A program made the position numbers and the translations under genes. A stretch of 64,000 nucleotides of DNA from Methylobacterium sp. W2. Lineage in GTDB: Bacteria > Pseudomonadota > Alphaproteobacteria > Rhizobiales > Beijerinckiaceae. Below are positions 47,443 through 55,615 of this stretch, one piece after another. Numbering within the stretch: the stretch's first letter is position 1; every line of letters begins with the position of its first letter. The notes beneath the pieces are model-generated. The model was not told where the DNA came from and did not search any database. It was given only the letters and a program-made list of their open reading frames with translations. The DNA is taken from NCBI RefSeq assembly GCF_020662345.1, contig NZ_VMOA01000020.1, positions 1-64,000 on the forward strand. Direction: 5' to 3'.

Positions 47443-47801
47443 TTCAGCCTCAGGAAGACGATTTATATTTATGAATTTGATCATTTAAGGTGTAATATAT
47501 CTTATTGTAGCAAATAATCTCGCATTGATTGATCTCACGCGGGAGCCAATTTACCATCGACAGAAGTAAATATAAAAAGTTATAGCCTCGTCTTGTGTCG
47601 ATGAATCACGGTGGCGCCTCGTGAAGGCAATGCGTGCCGACGTCAATCGGTATTCATCCGAAAGCGGGCATCATCCTGGGCGCGGGGATCGACGCGAACC
47701 CGCATCCGTCGTTGCGGGCATGCCATGCGATCGGTGCAGATTCGCACCGCCCCGGACCGCGGCATCGTTCTAGATTTTATGGGGTTCAGGAAGGTAGGCG
47801 C
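47443..47801. other. AT-rich intergenic patch
   Basis: The part from about 47443 to 47600 is far below the genome's GC level and contains runs of A/T around 47500-47520 and 47560-47585. It holds the divergent promoters of the small membrane protein and the DUF3108 gene. No gene was recognised. Confidence 0.45.
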
Positions 47802-48674
47802 ATGACCGTTGCTTTCGGGAGCGCTCGCACGGCCCGGTCCGTCCTTCGGGGTGGCGCCGTGCTGTCGGTCATCGCCGCGATGGCTCCCGCTTCGGCCGCT
47901 CCCGAACCGCAGCGCTTCTCCATCACCTATCGCCTGTCGTTCCTCGACCTTCCCGTGGGCGAGGCCACTCTCGCCGTGGATCAGGCGGGTGGGCGCTATG
48001 CCTACGATCTGAAAGCGGGCCTGCGCGGTCTTGTCGGTGTCTTCTTCGAGGGATCGGGGACGGCGTCCGCATCGGGGGAGCGGTCGCGGACCGGAGCGCT
48101 CACCGGTACGTTCCGGTCAGAGAGTCTCTATGGCCGCAAGCCGGTCCAGGTCTCCATGGTCCTGTCGGGCGGACGCGCGCATGACGAAAGGGTGGAGCCG
48201 CCCCCGACTCCGACGCCCGACCGGATTCCTGTGGCGCCGCAGGACAAGGTCGGCGTCGTCGATCCCCTGACCATGCTGGCGATCCCGCTCGGCGCGACGC
48301 CCCTCGACGCGACCCTCTGCGAGCGGCGCATCCCCGTCTTCAACGGGGTGGCACGGGCGGATATCGTCCTCTCGCGCGGGGCGCTGGTGACCGTCCATGA
48401 GGGACCCTATCGCGGTCCGGCGCTCGATTGCCGGGTGCGCTGGGTGCCGGTCTCGGGTCACCGTCCCAATGGAAGCAGCGTGCGCCGCATGGCCGAGAAC
48501 GACGACATACGCGTGCGGTTCGCACCCGTTCCCGGCGGCGCGATGCTGTTGCCGCTCACGATCTCCCTGGCCACCGGCTGGGGCCAGGCGGGGATCGCGG
48601 CGACGCAATGGGGGGCGCCGCTCACAGCCGGCGGACGCGGCGCGGTGAAGGTCCACCTGCCCAACGCCCGCTGA
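47802..48674 (+). CDS. DUF3108 domain exported protein
   Basis: A 290-residue protein with a signal peptide ending near MAPASAAPEPQ, then the DUF3108 beta-rich fold beginning RFSITYRLSFLDLPVGEATLAVD. Two cysteines (ATLCERR and ALDCRVRW) may pair. DUF3108 proteins are periplasmic and of unknown function; their fold resembles lipoprotein carriers. ATG 47802 is preceded by AGGAAGG, which decides the start over a long upstream open frame. Confidence 0.88.
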   Translation: MTVAFGSARTARSVLRGGAVLSVIAAMAPASAAPEPQRFSITYRLSFLDLPVGEATLAVDQAGGRYAYDLKAGLRGLVGVFFEGSGTASASGERSRTGALTGTFRSESLYGRKPVQVSMVLSGGRAHDERVEPPPTPTPDRIPVAPQDKVGVVDPLTMLAIPLGATPLDATLCERRIPVFNGVARADIVLSRGALVTVHEGPYRGPALDCRVRWVPVSGHRPNGSSVRRMAENDDIRVRFAPVPGGAMLLPLTISLATGWGQAGIAATQWGAPLTAGGRGAVKVHLPNAR

Positions 48675-48702
48675 GACGACGGACGCTTCGCGTCTTCCTG
48701 CG

Positions 48703-48785
48703 CTGGACCCCGGCTCGCCGTCCGCCGGCGCTCCAGCCGGCCGGGGAAGGGACTGCGAGGAGACGGTGCGGAAGCCGGGATCCAG
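48703..48785. repeat. dispersed GGATCCCGG repeat, copy 3 (with inverted ends)
   Basis: An 83-bp segment bounded by CTGGACCCCGGCT (48703-48715) and AGCCGGGATCCAG (48773-48785), which are inverted with one mismatch. Inside is a further GC palindromic part (CCGGC/GCCGG). It lies between convergent genes. Related words occur at 11650 and 33341, so this is a small REP- or MITE-like family. Confidence 0.5.
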
Positions 48786-48815
48786 GGTGCGCCGCTTGCC
48801 CGACGCCGCGCGATA

Positions 48816-49385
48816 TCAGCCCGCCACGTCCTCGTCGGCGAACAGCCCCGTCGGCAGCCCGTCCAGGCTGCGAGCGTTCTTCTGGCGGCGATAGGCGTCG
48901 AGTTCGGCCTCCGTCTTGGCCTGGGCCCAGCGGTCGAGGGTGGGACGTTCCTCGCGGTAATCGAACAGGGGCACCCCGAAGCCGCAGGAGGTCTGCACGA
49001 GATCGATGACGAGACGCACCATCTGACGCGCTCCGGACGGCTCCCAGCCGTCGAACGCATCCGAGAGGAGGCCGGAATAGGCCTCGCTGCCCCGCGCCAA
49101 AACCTCTCCGCACCCGTAGAGCCGCAGGATCGTCGGCGCGCCCTCGAAGGCGCAGAACATCAGCGTCAGCCGTCCATCCGCGCGCAGATGCGCAGCGGTC
49201 TCGTTGCCGCTGCCGGTGCGGTCGAGATACACGACGGTGTTCGGATCGATGACCCGGAACGTATCGGTGCCGCGCGGCGACAGGTTGATCCGCGTGCCCT
49301 CCGCCGCCGATGCGGTGAAGACGATATGCTGGCGCGCGATGAATTCGCGATGGCGCTCGTCGAGGGCCGGAAACTGCTTGGCCAT
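48816..49385 (-). CDS. pyridoxamine 5'-phosphate oxidase family protein
   Basis: A 189-residue split-barrel flavin-binding-type protein. The N-terminal half (FIARQHIVFTASAA, INLSPRG, VVYLDRTGSGNETAAHLRADGRLTLMFCAFEG) matches the general PNPOx-like family that binds FMN, F420 or haem. It lacks the specific PdxH motifs, so a B6 role is unlikely. Its substrate is unknown. It starts 19 bp after the antitoxin-like gene on the same strand and is probably co-transcribed with it. Confidence 0.85.
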   Translation of the reverse strand: MAKQFPALDERHREFIARQHIVFTASAAEGTRINLSPRGTDTFRVIDPNTVVYLDRTGSGNETAAHLRADGRLTLMFCAFEGAPTILRLYGCGEVLARGSEAYSGLLSDAFDGWEPSGARQMVRLVIDLVQTSCGFGVPLFDYREERPTLDRWAQAKTEAELDAYRRQKNARSLDGLPTGLFADEDVAG

Positions 49386-49404
49386 GGATGTCTCTCTCGC
49401 TGCG

Positions 49405-49767
49405 CTACGCCGCCTCGGGACGTCCCGCCATGATCGCGCGCAGGGCTGCTTCGGGCTCGCGATCCAGGATGTTGAGAAGAGTGCGGACGTAGGGCGGGAT
49501 CATGGTGCGGCCCTGTTCCCAGTTCTTGAGGGTCGCCAGAGGTGCGCCGATCACCTCGGCGAAGGTCGCCTGCGTCATGCCGAGGCGCTCGCGGATCATC
49601 CGAGGAGGCAGCATGATGGCCGCGCCATCGAGGTGGGACGGATCGTCCGGGTCGAACCCGTCCTCGATCATATAGCGGCGGATATCCTCCTCGGGGGTCG
49701 CGTCCAATCTGGCGCGATCGACCGTGACGGGACGTTTCAAGGCTTCTTCGAGTGTGATCTTTGCCAT
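49405..49767 (-). CDS. brnA: BrnA-type / XRE helix-turn-helix antitoxin-like protein
   Basis: A 120-residue protein. The N-terminal 50 residues (MAKITLEEALKRP, EEDIRRYMIEDGFDPDDPSH) are the toxin-contacting kind of segment, and the C-terminal half is an XRE helix-turn-helix (RMIRERLGMTQATFAEVIGAPLATLKNWEQGR). It begins inside the end of a broken brnT gene, the normal brnT-brnA order, so I call it the surviving antitoxin. A strong ribosome site AAGGAG 8 bases upstream fixes the ATG. Without its toxin it may act as a plain repressor of its own operon. The brnA name rests on the partner; the HTH type is also seen in HigA-like antitoxins. Confidence 0.75.
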   Translation of the reverse strand: MAKITLEEALKRPVTVDRARLDATPEEDIRRYMIEDGFDPDDPSHLDGAAIMLPPRMIRERLGMTQATFAEVIGAPLATLKNWEQGRTMIPPYVRTLLNILDREPEAALRAIMAGRPEAA

Positions 49768-50018
49768 TCCGCGCGCTCCTTGCGGTTCGCTGGCCAAGCC
49801 GTGATGATCCATCGCGTATCGCCACGATAAGTGTCGACAACCGTGACGAAAACCTCGTTCATCTATCCGATGGCGATCATACGACCTTCTCCGTAATCCT
49901 GCCGCATGTCCGTCTTCACGAGGGCGGGACCCGCAAAAATCGTGACGGCGTCCGCGAAATCGATGCCGCGTTCCGTCAGAACCTTGCTCTGCTTGCTCGG
50001 ATCTCAATCGAAGTTCAT
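49737..50018 (-). pseudogene. brnT: brnT toxin remnant with two nonsense mutations
   Basis: On the minus strand, ATG 50018 opens a 93-codon frame that reads like BrnT (MNFD, DPSK, RGIDFADAVTIFAGPALV, DYGEGRMIAIG, VVDTYRGDTRWIITAWPANRKERAEW) but is broken by TGA at codon 5 (50004-50006, where BrnT has Trp) and TAG at codon 52 (49863-49865). The spacing of the rest matches an intact BrnT, so only base changes and no frameshift are needed. BrnT is a ribonuclease toxin of type II toxin-antitoxin systems. The end overlaps the brnA start by 31 bases. The toxin should be inactive. Confidence 0.8.
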
Positions 50019-50166
50019 CCTGGGCTTCGCGTCTCCAGAAAGCTCCCCGCCCGCCTCTGCAGCCCAAGAGAAGGTGATTCCGCGGGAGTTTCGCGAGGAA
50101 CAGATATACGCTGCCAGCGCCCCTCAGTAAGTAAACGCCGGGTTCCCTTGCTGCAACACGCGGTTC

Positions 50167-50784
50167 CTAGGGCCGCAGGAACCGCCCGACCAGCAGCCGC
50201 GCCAGGTCGCGCGGCGGTTCGGGGGTGAGGACGGCGAGCTTGTTGGAGGTGGAGAGGGAGGCGAGCCCGTGAAGGCCGGCCCAGAGAGTCGCCACCGCCT
50301 GTCGTCTCTCGCTCACATCCGGGATCATGGGTTCGAGCACCCCGTCGACGAGGTCGGTGGCGTGGGCGAGGGCGGCGGCGTACCAGTCGGGAAAGGCCGA
50401 ATCCGGCGCCAGGGAACGCTCGAAGACGAGACTCCAGACACGAGGGTCCGAGGCCACGAATGCGAGATAGGCATCGGCCAGCGCGAGGGCGTTGTCGCGC
50501 GGGTCGGCATCGGGACGGATCGCGCCGGTGAGCGCCGCGTGCAGGCGCTCCAGGGTACGGGCGTTGACCCGCATCACCACCGCGTCGAGATCGCCGACGC
50601 CGTTATAGATCGAGTTCGGGGCGTAGCCGATCATCGAGGCGAGCCGACGCATGCCGAGGCCGCGCAGGCCCTCCATGCGCACCAGTCCCTCCGCCGCCTT
50701 GGTCACCAGGGCGGCGAATTCCTCGCGATTATGCTCGCCCCGCGGACCGGTCCCGCGCCGTGCCGGTTTGGTTGCCTTGGCCAC
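50167..50784 (-). CDS. TetR family transcriptional regulator
   Basis: A 205-residue regulator. The N-terminal helix-turn-helix (HNREEFAALVTKAAEGLV, LGMRRLASMIGYAPNSIYNGVGDLDAVV) and a TetR C-terminal ligand domain (WHG-type, with WAGLHGLASL) are clear. Two GTG codons could start it (50784 or 50814). It is divergent from the LplT-Aas fusion gene, and the shared region holds two near-identical palindromes, so it likely represses both itself and that gene. The ligand is perhaps a fatty acid or acyl compound (inference from the neighbour). Confidence 0.9.
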   Translation of the reverse strand: MAKATKPARRGTGPRGEHNREEFAALVTKAAEGLVRMEGLRGLGMRRLASMIGYAPNSIYNGVGDLDAVVMRVNARTLERLHAALTGAIRPDADPRDNALALADAYLAFVASDPRVWSLVFERSLAPDSAFPDWYAAALAHATDLVDGVLEPMIPDVSERRQAVATLWAGLHGLASLSTSNKLAVLTPEPPRDLARLLVGRFLRP

Positions 50785-50830
50785 TCTGTCCCGCCCTCGC
50801 GTGCCGTCCGGCACGCCACCACCGCATAGA

Positions 50831-50845
50831 TTGCACGACGTGCAA
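50831..50845. promoter_or_regulatory. TetR operator 1 (perfect palindrome)
   Basis: TTGCACGACGTGCAA is a perfect 15-base palindrome around a single central base, just upstream of the TetR gene. The same half-sites recur 50 bp downstream. Confidence 0.75.
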
Positions 50846-50880
50846 AATCAATATTGCCGGCACCTCGGCCAGCGGCTAAT

Positions 50881-50895
50881 TTGCACGTCGTTCAA
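50881..50895. promoter_or_regulatory. TetR operator 2
   Basis: TTGCACGTCGTTCAA repeats operator 1 with one mismatch between its half-sites and lies about 70 bp before the start of the aas-like gene. The start-to-start distance to operator 1 is exactly 50 bp. Confidence 0.7.
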
Positions 50896-50967
50896 AAATC
50901 TCGGCCGTGCCGGATTTGACGGTTCGTTACAGGGTGGGCAGTCATGGTCCGCCCCGAGGAGACCCTG

Positions 50968-53900
50968 ATGTTCCGTACCTTGATGACGACCCGCCGGTTC
51001 GCGCCCCTGTTCTGGTGCCAATTCTTCTCGGCCTTCAACGACAATTTCCTGAAGAACGCTTTGGTCTTCCTAATCCTGTTCAAGGTCGCGGGCGCCGGGG
51101 GAGAGGCCGCCCATCCGGGCATCCTGGTGACGCTGGCCGGTGCCGTCTTCATCGGCCCGTTCTTTATCCTGTCGGGTCTCGGAGGCGAGCTCGCCGACCG
51201 CTACGACAAGGCGCTCATCGCCAAGCGCCTGAAATTCGCGGAGATCTTCGCCGCCGCCGCCGCCGCGATCGGCTTTTTCCTCCACTCGGTGCCAGTCCTG
51301 TTCGTGGCGCTCGGCCTGTTCGGCACGGTGGCGGCCCTGTTCGGCCCGATCAAGTACGGCATCCTGCCCGACCACCTGAAGCGCAACGAACTCACCGCCG
51401 GTAATGCCCTGGTCGAGGCCGCGACCTTCCTGGCCATCCTGCTCGGCACTATCGTGGCGGGGTTCGCCAGCGCGCTCGGTGGCGATGCCCTGGCCTTCAG
51501 CGCCCTGATCATGGTGTTCGCGATCCTGTGCTGGCTCTCGGCCCGGCAGATCCCCTCCACCGGCGAGGCGGCGCCGACGCTCAGGATCGATCCCAACGTC
51601 GCCCGCTCCACCGTGGCCCTGCTGCGCGACCTCTACGCCGATACCCGGCTGTGGCGCGGCTCGCTCATCGTCAGCTGGTTCTGGCTGGTGGGCGCGGTGG
51701 TGCTCGCCCTGCTGCCGGTGCTGGTGCGCGAGAGCCTGAACGGCTCGGAGACCGTGGTCACCCTGCTGCTCGCGATCTTCTCGGTGGGCATCGCCGTCGG
51801 CTCGGCCCTGGCCTCATGGCTCGCCAGCGGACGCATCGTCCTGTTGCCGACGCCGATCGGCGCCCTGTTCATGGGCCTGTTTGCCCTCGATCTGGCCTGG
51901 ACCGTCGCGCACCTGCCGCCGGTATCCGGCGAGGTGATGGGCGCCGGCGCCTTCCTCTCCACCGGGACGGGCCTGCGCGTGGCGGCCGCCTTCGCCGGCC
52001 TCGCCATCGCCGGCGGCCTCTACATCGTCCCGTCCTTCGCCGCCGTGCAGGCCTGGACCGACAAGGACAAGCGCGCCCGCGTCATCGGCGCCGTCAACGT
52101 GCTCACCGCCGCCTTCATGGTCACCGGGGCGCTGGGGCTCGCCGCCCTGCAGGGGGCGGGCTGGTCCATGGCCTCTCTCCTCACCCTCATCGGCGTCGGC
52201 AACCTCGCCGCCGGCGTCATCGTGCTGAAGGTGATGCCGACGAGCGCCTTCCGCGACTTCCTCTCGATCCTGTTCCGCGCCTTCTACCGCCTCGAGGTCC
52301 GCGGCCTGGAGAACGTGGAGAAGGCCGGCCCCAACGCCATCATCGCCCTCAACCACGTCTCGTTCCTCGATGCGCCGCTGGCCCTCTCGCTCCTCGACAA
52401 AGAGCCGGTCTTCGCCGTCGACCACGGCATCGCCCAGCGCTGGTGGGTGAAGCCGTTCCTCCGCGTCACCAAGGCGATGCCCCTGGACCCGACCCGGCCG
52501 CTGGCCACCCGCACGCTCATCAACGCGGTGAAGAGCGGCGAGACGCTGATCATCTTCCCCGAGGGGCGCCTCACCGTCACGGGCAGCCTGATGAAGGTCT
52601 ATGACGGTGCCGGCCTCATTGCCGACAAGTCCGGCGCCAAGGTGGTGCCGGTGAAGATCGAGGGCCTGGAGAAGACCGCCTTCTCGCGCCTCTCCCGCAA
52701 CCAGGTCCGCCGCCGCTGGTGGCCGAAGGTCATCGTCACGGTGATGTCGCCGGTGGCGCTTACCGTCGATCCCGCGCTCAAGGGCAAGAACCGGCGGCGC
52801 GCGGCTGGAGCGGCGCTCTACGACATCATGTCCGATCTCGTCTTCGACACCGCCTTCATCGACCGCAGCGTGATGAGCGCCCTGATCCAGGCCGGGAACG
52901 ACCATGGCTGGCGCCGCACGGCGGTGGAGGACCCGGTCACGGGGACACTCAGCTATTCGCGCCTCGTCATGGGCGCCAACATCCTGGGCCGGAAGCTGAT
53001 GCCGCTGGCCGCCGAGGGCAAGGCCATCGGGCTGATGCTGCCCAATGCCAACGGCGCGGCGGTGACGTTCTTCGCCCTGGCGAGCTCCGGGCGGGTTCCG
53101 GCGATGATCAACTTCTCGGCCGGCCCCGCCAACGTCCTCTCGGCCTGCTCGGCGGCGGAGGTCGACACCATCCTCACCTCCCGCGCCTTCATCGAGAAGG
53201 GCCGCCTCGGACCGCTGATCGAGGCGATCCAGGGCAAGGTGAAGCTCGTCTACCTGGAGGACGTGCGCGCCAGCGTCACCACCGGGGACAAGATCCGCGG
53301 CTTCCTCAGCCCCCGCAAGCCCCTCGTGGCGCGGCGTGGCGACGATCCGGCGGCGATCCTGTTCACCTCGGGTTCGGAGGGCACGCCCAAGGGCGTGGTG
53401 CTCGCCCATCGCTGCATGCTCGCCAACACCGCCCAGGTCGCCGCCCGTATCGATTTCGGGCCGACCGACAAGGTGTTCAACGTCCTGCCCGTGTTCCACG
53501 CCTTCGGCCTGACGGCGGGCCTGATCCTGCCCCTCGTCTCCGGCGTGCCGGTCTACCTCTATCCCTCGCCGCTGCATTACCGGATCGTGCCGGAACTGAT
53601 CTACGGTTCGAATGCCACCGTCCTGTTCGGCACCGACACCTTCCTCGCCGGCTACGCCAAGACGGCCCATTCCTACGATCTGCGCTCGCTCCGTTACGTG
53701 GTGGCCGGTGCGGAAGCGGTGAAGCAGGCGACCCGCAAGACCTGGAGCGAGAAGTTCGGCCTGCGCATCCTCGAGGGCTACGGCGTGACCGAATGCGGGC
53801 CGGTGGTCGCCCTTAACACCCCGATGTTCAACCGCTTCGGCACGGTGGGCCGGCTCCTGCCGGGCATCGCGTTCCGCCTCGAACCGGTCCCCGGCATCGA

Positions 53901-54393
53901 GGAGGGCGGCCGCCTCTCGGTGAAGGGGCCGAACGTGATGCTCGGCTACCTCCGGGCCGAAAAGCCCGGTGTGCTCGAGGCGCCGCCGGAGGGCTGGCAC
54001 GATACCGGCGACATCGTCGCCATCGACGCGGAGGGCTTCGTCACGATCAAGGGGCGCGCCAAGCGCTTCGCCAAGATCGCCGGAGAGATGGTGTCACTCG
54101 CTGGGATCGAGGCCATCGCCGCCGAACTCTGGCCGGATACGCCGAGCGCGGTGGCGGCGGTGCCGGATGCGCGAAAAGGCGAGCGGCTGATCCTGTTCAC
54201 GGAGCGCAAGGACGCCACCCGCCCCGCCTACCAGGCCTTCGCCAAGGCCAAGGGCGCCACCGAGATCGCCATCCCGGCCGAAGTGGTGGTCCTCGACAAG
54301 CTGCCGATGCTGGGGACCGGCAAGGTGGATCAGGTCGGCGTGGTCAAGCTGGCGCACGAGCGGGCCGGCGGCGAGTCCACCGCTGCGGCGTAG
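50968..54393 (+). CDS. LplT-Aas fusion: MFS lysophospholipid transporter, acyltransferase and acyl-ACP synthetase
   Basis: A 1141-residue three-part protein. Residues about 5-410 are an MFS transporter like LplT. About 430-610 are a PlsC-type acyltransferase with NHVSFLDAP and FPEGRLTVTG, and about 650-1130 an AMP-binding acyl-ACP/CoA ligase with LFTSGSEGTPKGV, EGYGVTECGP and HDTGDI. In E. coli LplT and Aas are separate and together bring lysophospholipids into the cell and re-acylate them. ATG 50968 has GAGGAG 6 bases upstream, preferred over ATG 50944. Its 3' end overlaps bioF on the other strand by 64 bp. Control by the divergent TetR is likely. Confidence 0.9.
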   Translation: MFRTLMTTRRFAPLFWCQFFSAFNDNFLKNALVFLILFKVAGAGGEAAHPGILVTLAGAVFIGPFFILSGLGGELADRYDKALIAKRLKFAEIFAAAAAAIGFFLHSVPVLFVALGLFGTVAALFGPIKYGILPDHLKRNELTAGNALVEAATFLAILLGTIVAGFASALGGDALAFSALIMVFAILCWLSARQIPSTGEAAPTLRIDPNVARSTVALLRDLYADTRLWRGSLIVSWFWLVGAVVLALLPVLVRESLNGSETVVTLLLAIFSVGIAVGSALASWLASGRIVLLPTPIGALFMGLFALDLAWTVAHLPPVSGEVMGAGAFLSTGTGLRVAAAFAGLAIAGGLYIVPSFAAVQAWTDKDKRARVIGAVNVLTAAFMVTGALGLAALQGAGWSMASLLTLIGVGNLAAGVIVLKVMPTSAFRDFLSILFRAFYRLEVRGLENVEKAGPNAIIALNHVSFLDAPLALSLLDKEPVFAVDHGIAQRWWVKPFLRVTKAMPLDPTRPLATRTLINAVKSGETLIIFPEGRLTVTGSLMKVYDGAGLIADKSGAKVVPVKIEGLEKTAFSRLSRNQVRRRWWPKVIVTVMSPVALTVDPALKGKNRRRAAGAALYDIMSDLVFDTAFIDRSVMSALIQAGNDHGWRRTAVEDPVTGTLSYSRLVMGANILGRKLMPLAAEGKAIGLMLPNANGAAVTFFALASSGRVPAMINFSAGPANVLSACSAAEVDTILTSRAFIEKGRLGPLIEAIQGKVKLVYLEDVRASVTTGDKIRGFLSPRKPLVARRGDDPAAILFTSGSEGTPKGVVLAHRCMLANTAQVAARIDFGPTDKVFNVLPVFHAFGLTAGLILPLVSGVPVYLYPSPLHYRIVPELIYGSNATVLFGTDTFLAGYAKTAHSYDLRSLRYVVAGAEAVKQATRKTWSEKFGLRILEGYGVTECGPVVALNTPMFNRFGTVGRLLPGIAFRLEPVPGIEEGGRLSVKGPNVMLGYLRAEKPGVLEAPPEGWHDTGDIVAIDAEGFVTIKGRAKRFAKIAGEMVSLAGIEAIAAELWPDTPSAVAAVPDARKGERLILFTERKDATRPAYQAFAKAKGATEIAIPAEVVVLDKLPMLGTGKVDQVGVVKLAHERAGGESTAAA

Positions 54394-55565
54394 TTCTGGC
54401 GAACCCTCTCCCGCAAAGGGGGGAGGGTTCGTGGCCATTGTCCCATCACCGCCTCGGCCAGCCCATCCACCTGCGCCTCCGTATGCGCGGCGGAGAAGGC
54501 CACACGCAGCCGCGCCGTCCCGGCCGGCACCGTGGGCGGGCGGATGGCGACGACGAGGTAGCCCTGCTCCACCAGGGCCGCCGAAAGGCCCAGAGCGGCG
54601 TCCGCCTCGCCGATGAGGATGGGGACGATGGGGCTCTGTGCCTCGGGGAGGCCGAGTTGCGTGGTGAAGCGGCGGGCCAGGGCCAGGGGCCGGGCGGCGA
54701 AATCCGGCTCGGCCTCCACGATGTCGAGGGCGGCCAGGGCGGCCGCCGCCGAGGCCGGAGGCAGCCCGGTGGTGTAGACGAAGCTGCGGGCGCGGCTCGT
54801 CATCAAGTCGACCACCGCGCGGGAGGCGCAGAGATAACCGCCATAGGAGCCGAGCGTCTTCGACAGGGTGCCCATTTCGAGGGGCGCCCGCGCGTCCTTC
54901 CCGATGACGCCGAGGCCGTGGGCGTCGTCCACCAGGGTCCAGGCATCGTGCGCGTCGGCGAGGTTCAGGATGTCGGCGAGGGGCCCCCGGTCGCCGTCCA
55001 TGCTGTAGACCCGCTCTGTGAGGATCAGCGCGTGCTGATGGCGGGAGCGGTGCTTGGCCAGAAGCGATTCGAGATCACCGAGATCGTTATGGGCGAACCG
55101 CAGCACCTTCGCGCCGGAGAGCCGTGCGCCCGCCCAGAGGCAGGAATGGCCGAGCGCGTCCACGAGGATCAGGTCGCGTGGGCCGGCGAGCCCGGAGACG
55201 ATGCCAAGATTGGCGAGATAGCCACTGCCGAAGACCAGGGCCGCTTCCGTCCCCTTATGGGCGGCCAGGCGCTCTTCCAGGGCCGCGAGGGGCGGATGGC
55301 TGCCGGTGACGAGGCGGGAAGCACCGGCGCCGGTGCCGTGGCGCGCAGTCGCGGCTTGAGCCGCCGCGATGACGCGCGGATCCTGCGATAGGCCGAGGTA
55401 ATCGTTGCAGGAGAACGAGACGAGGCTGCGCCCGTGTCGCGTCGCCGCCGCCTGAGGGCCGCGCGTGGTAGGGACGAGATGCCGGCGCAGGGAGGTCTCG
55501 TCGAGGCGGGCGAGATGGTCGCGGGCGAACGCTTCGAGGCTGGTAATGCGGTCGAGGTCGGACAT
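54330..55565 (-). CDS. bioF: 8-amino-7-oxononanoate synthase
   Basis: A 411-residue alpha-oxoamine synthase. The glycine-rich SFSCNDYLGLSQ, the DDAHGLGVIG motif and the PLP lysine in GTLSKTLGSYGGY identify BioF, which condenses pimeloyl-ACP/CoA with alanine. The conserved enzyme ends near AEAVMGQWPRT; about 35 extra residues follow and are encoded through the terminator and the last codons of the convergent aas-like gene. This tail is probably a read-through extension without function. bioA lies 1.7 kb further, but one gene intervenes. Confidence 0.94.
   Translation of the reverse strand: MSDLDRITSLEAFARDHLARLDETSLRRHLVPTTRGPQAAATRHGRSLVSFSCNDYLGLSQDPRVIAAAQAATARHGTGAGASRLVTGSHPPLAALEERLAAHKGTEAALVFGSGYLANLGIVSGLAGPRDLILVDALGHSCLWAGARLSGAKVLRFAHNDLGDLESLLAKHRSRHQHALILTERVYSMDGDRGPLADILNLADAHDAWTLVDDAHGLGVIGKDARAPLEMGTLSKTLGSYGGYLCASRAVVDLMTSRARSFVYTTGLPPASAAAALAALDIVEAEPDFAARPLALARRFTTQLGLPEAQSPIVPILIGEADAALGLSAALVEQGYLVVAIRPPTVPAGTARLRVAFSAAHTEAQVDGLAEAVMGQWPRTLPPLRERVRQNYAAAVDSPPARSCASLTTPT
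54400..54431 (+). terminator. hairpin after the LplT-Aas gene
   Basis: A 13-bp stem, CGAACCCTCTCCC with GGGGGAGGGTTCG (one mismatch), encloses 6 bases and begins 7 bases after the stop. It lies within the C-terminal codons of bioF on the other strand. No T-run follows. Confidence 0.6.
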
Positions 55566-55615
55566 GGGAGCGGGAAGGAGGCCCGTGCCATTCCGATGTC
55601 AAGCACGCGCGATGG

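Noticed and set aside
49737..50018. The two stop codons in the brnT frame as a sign that the frame is spurious
   Set aside because: The peptide on both sides of each stop matches BrnT in the same frame with correct spacing, which a chance frame would not do.
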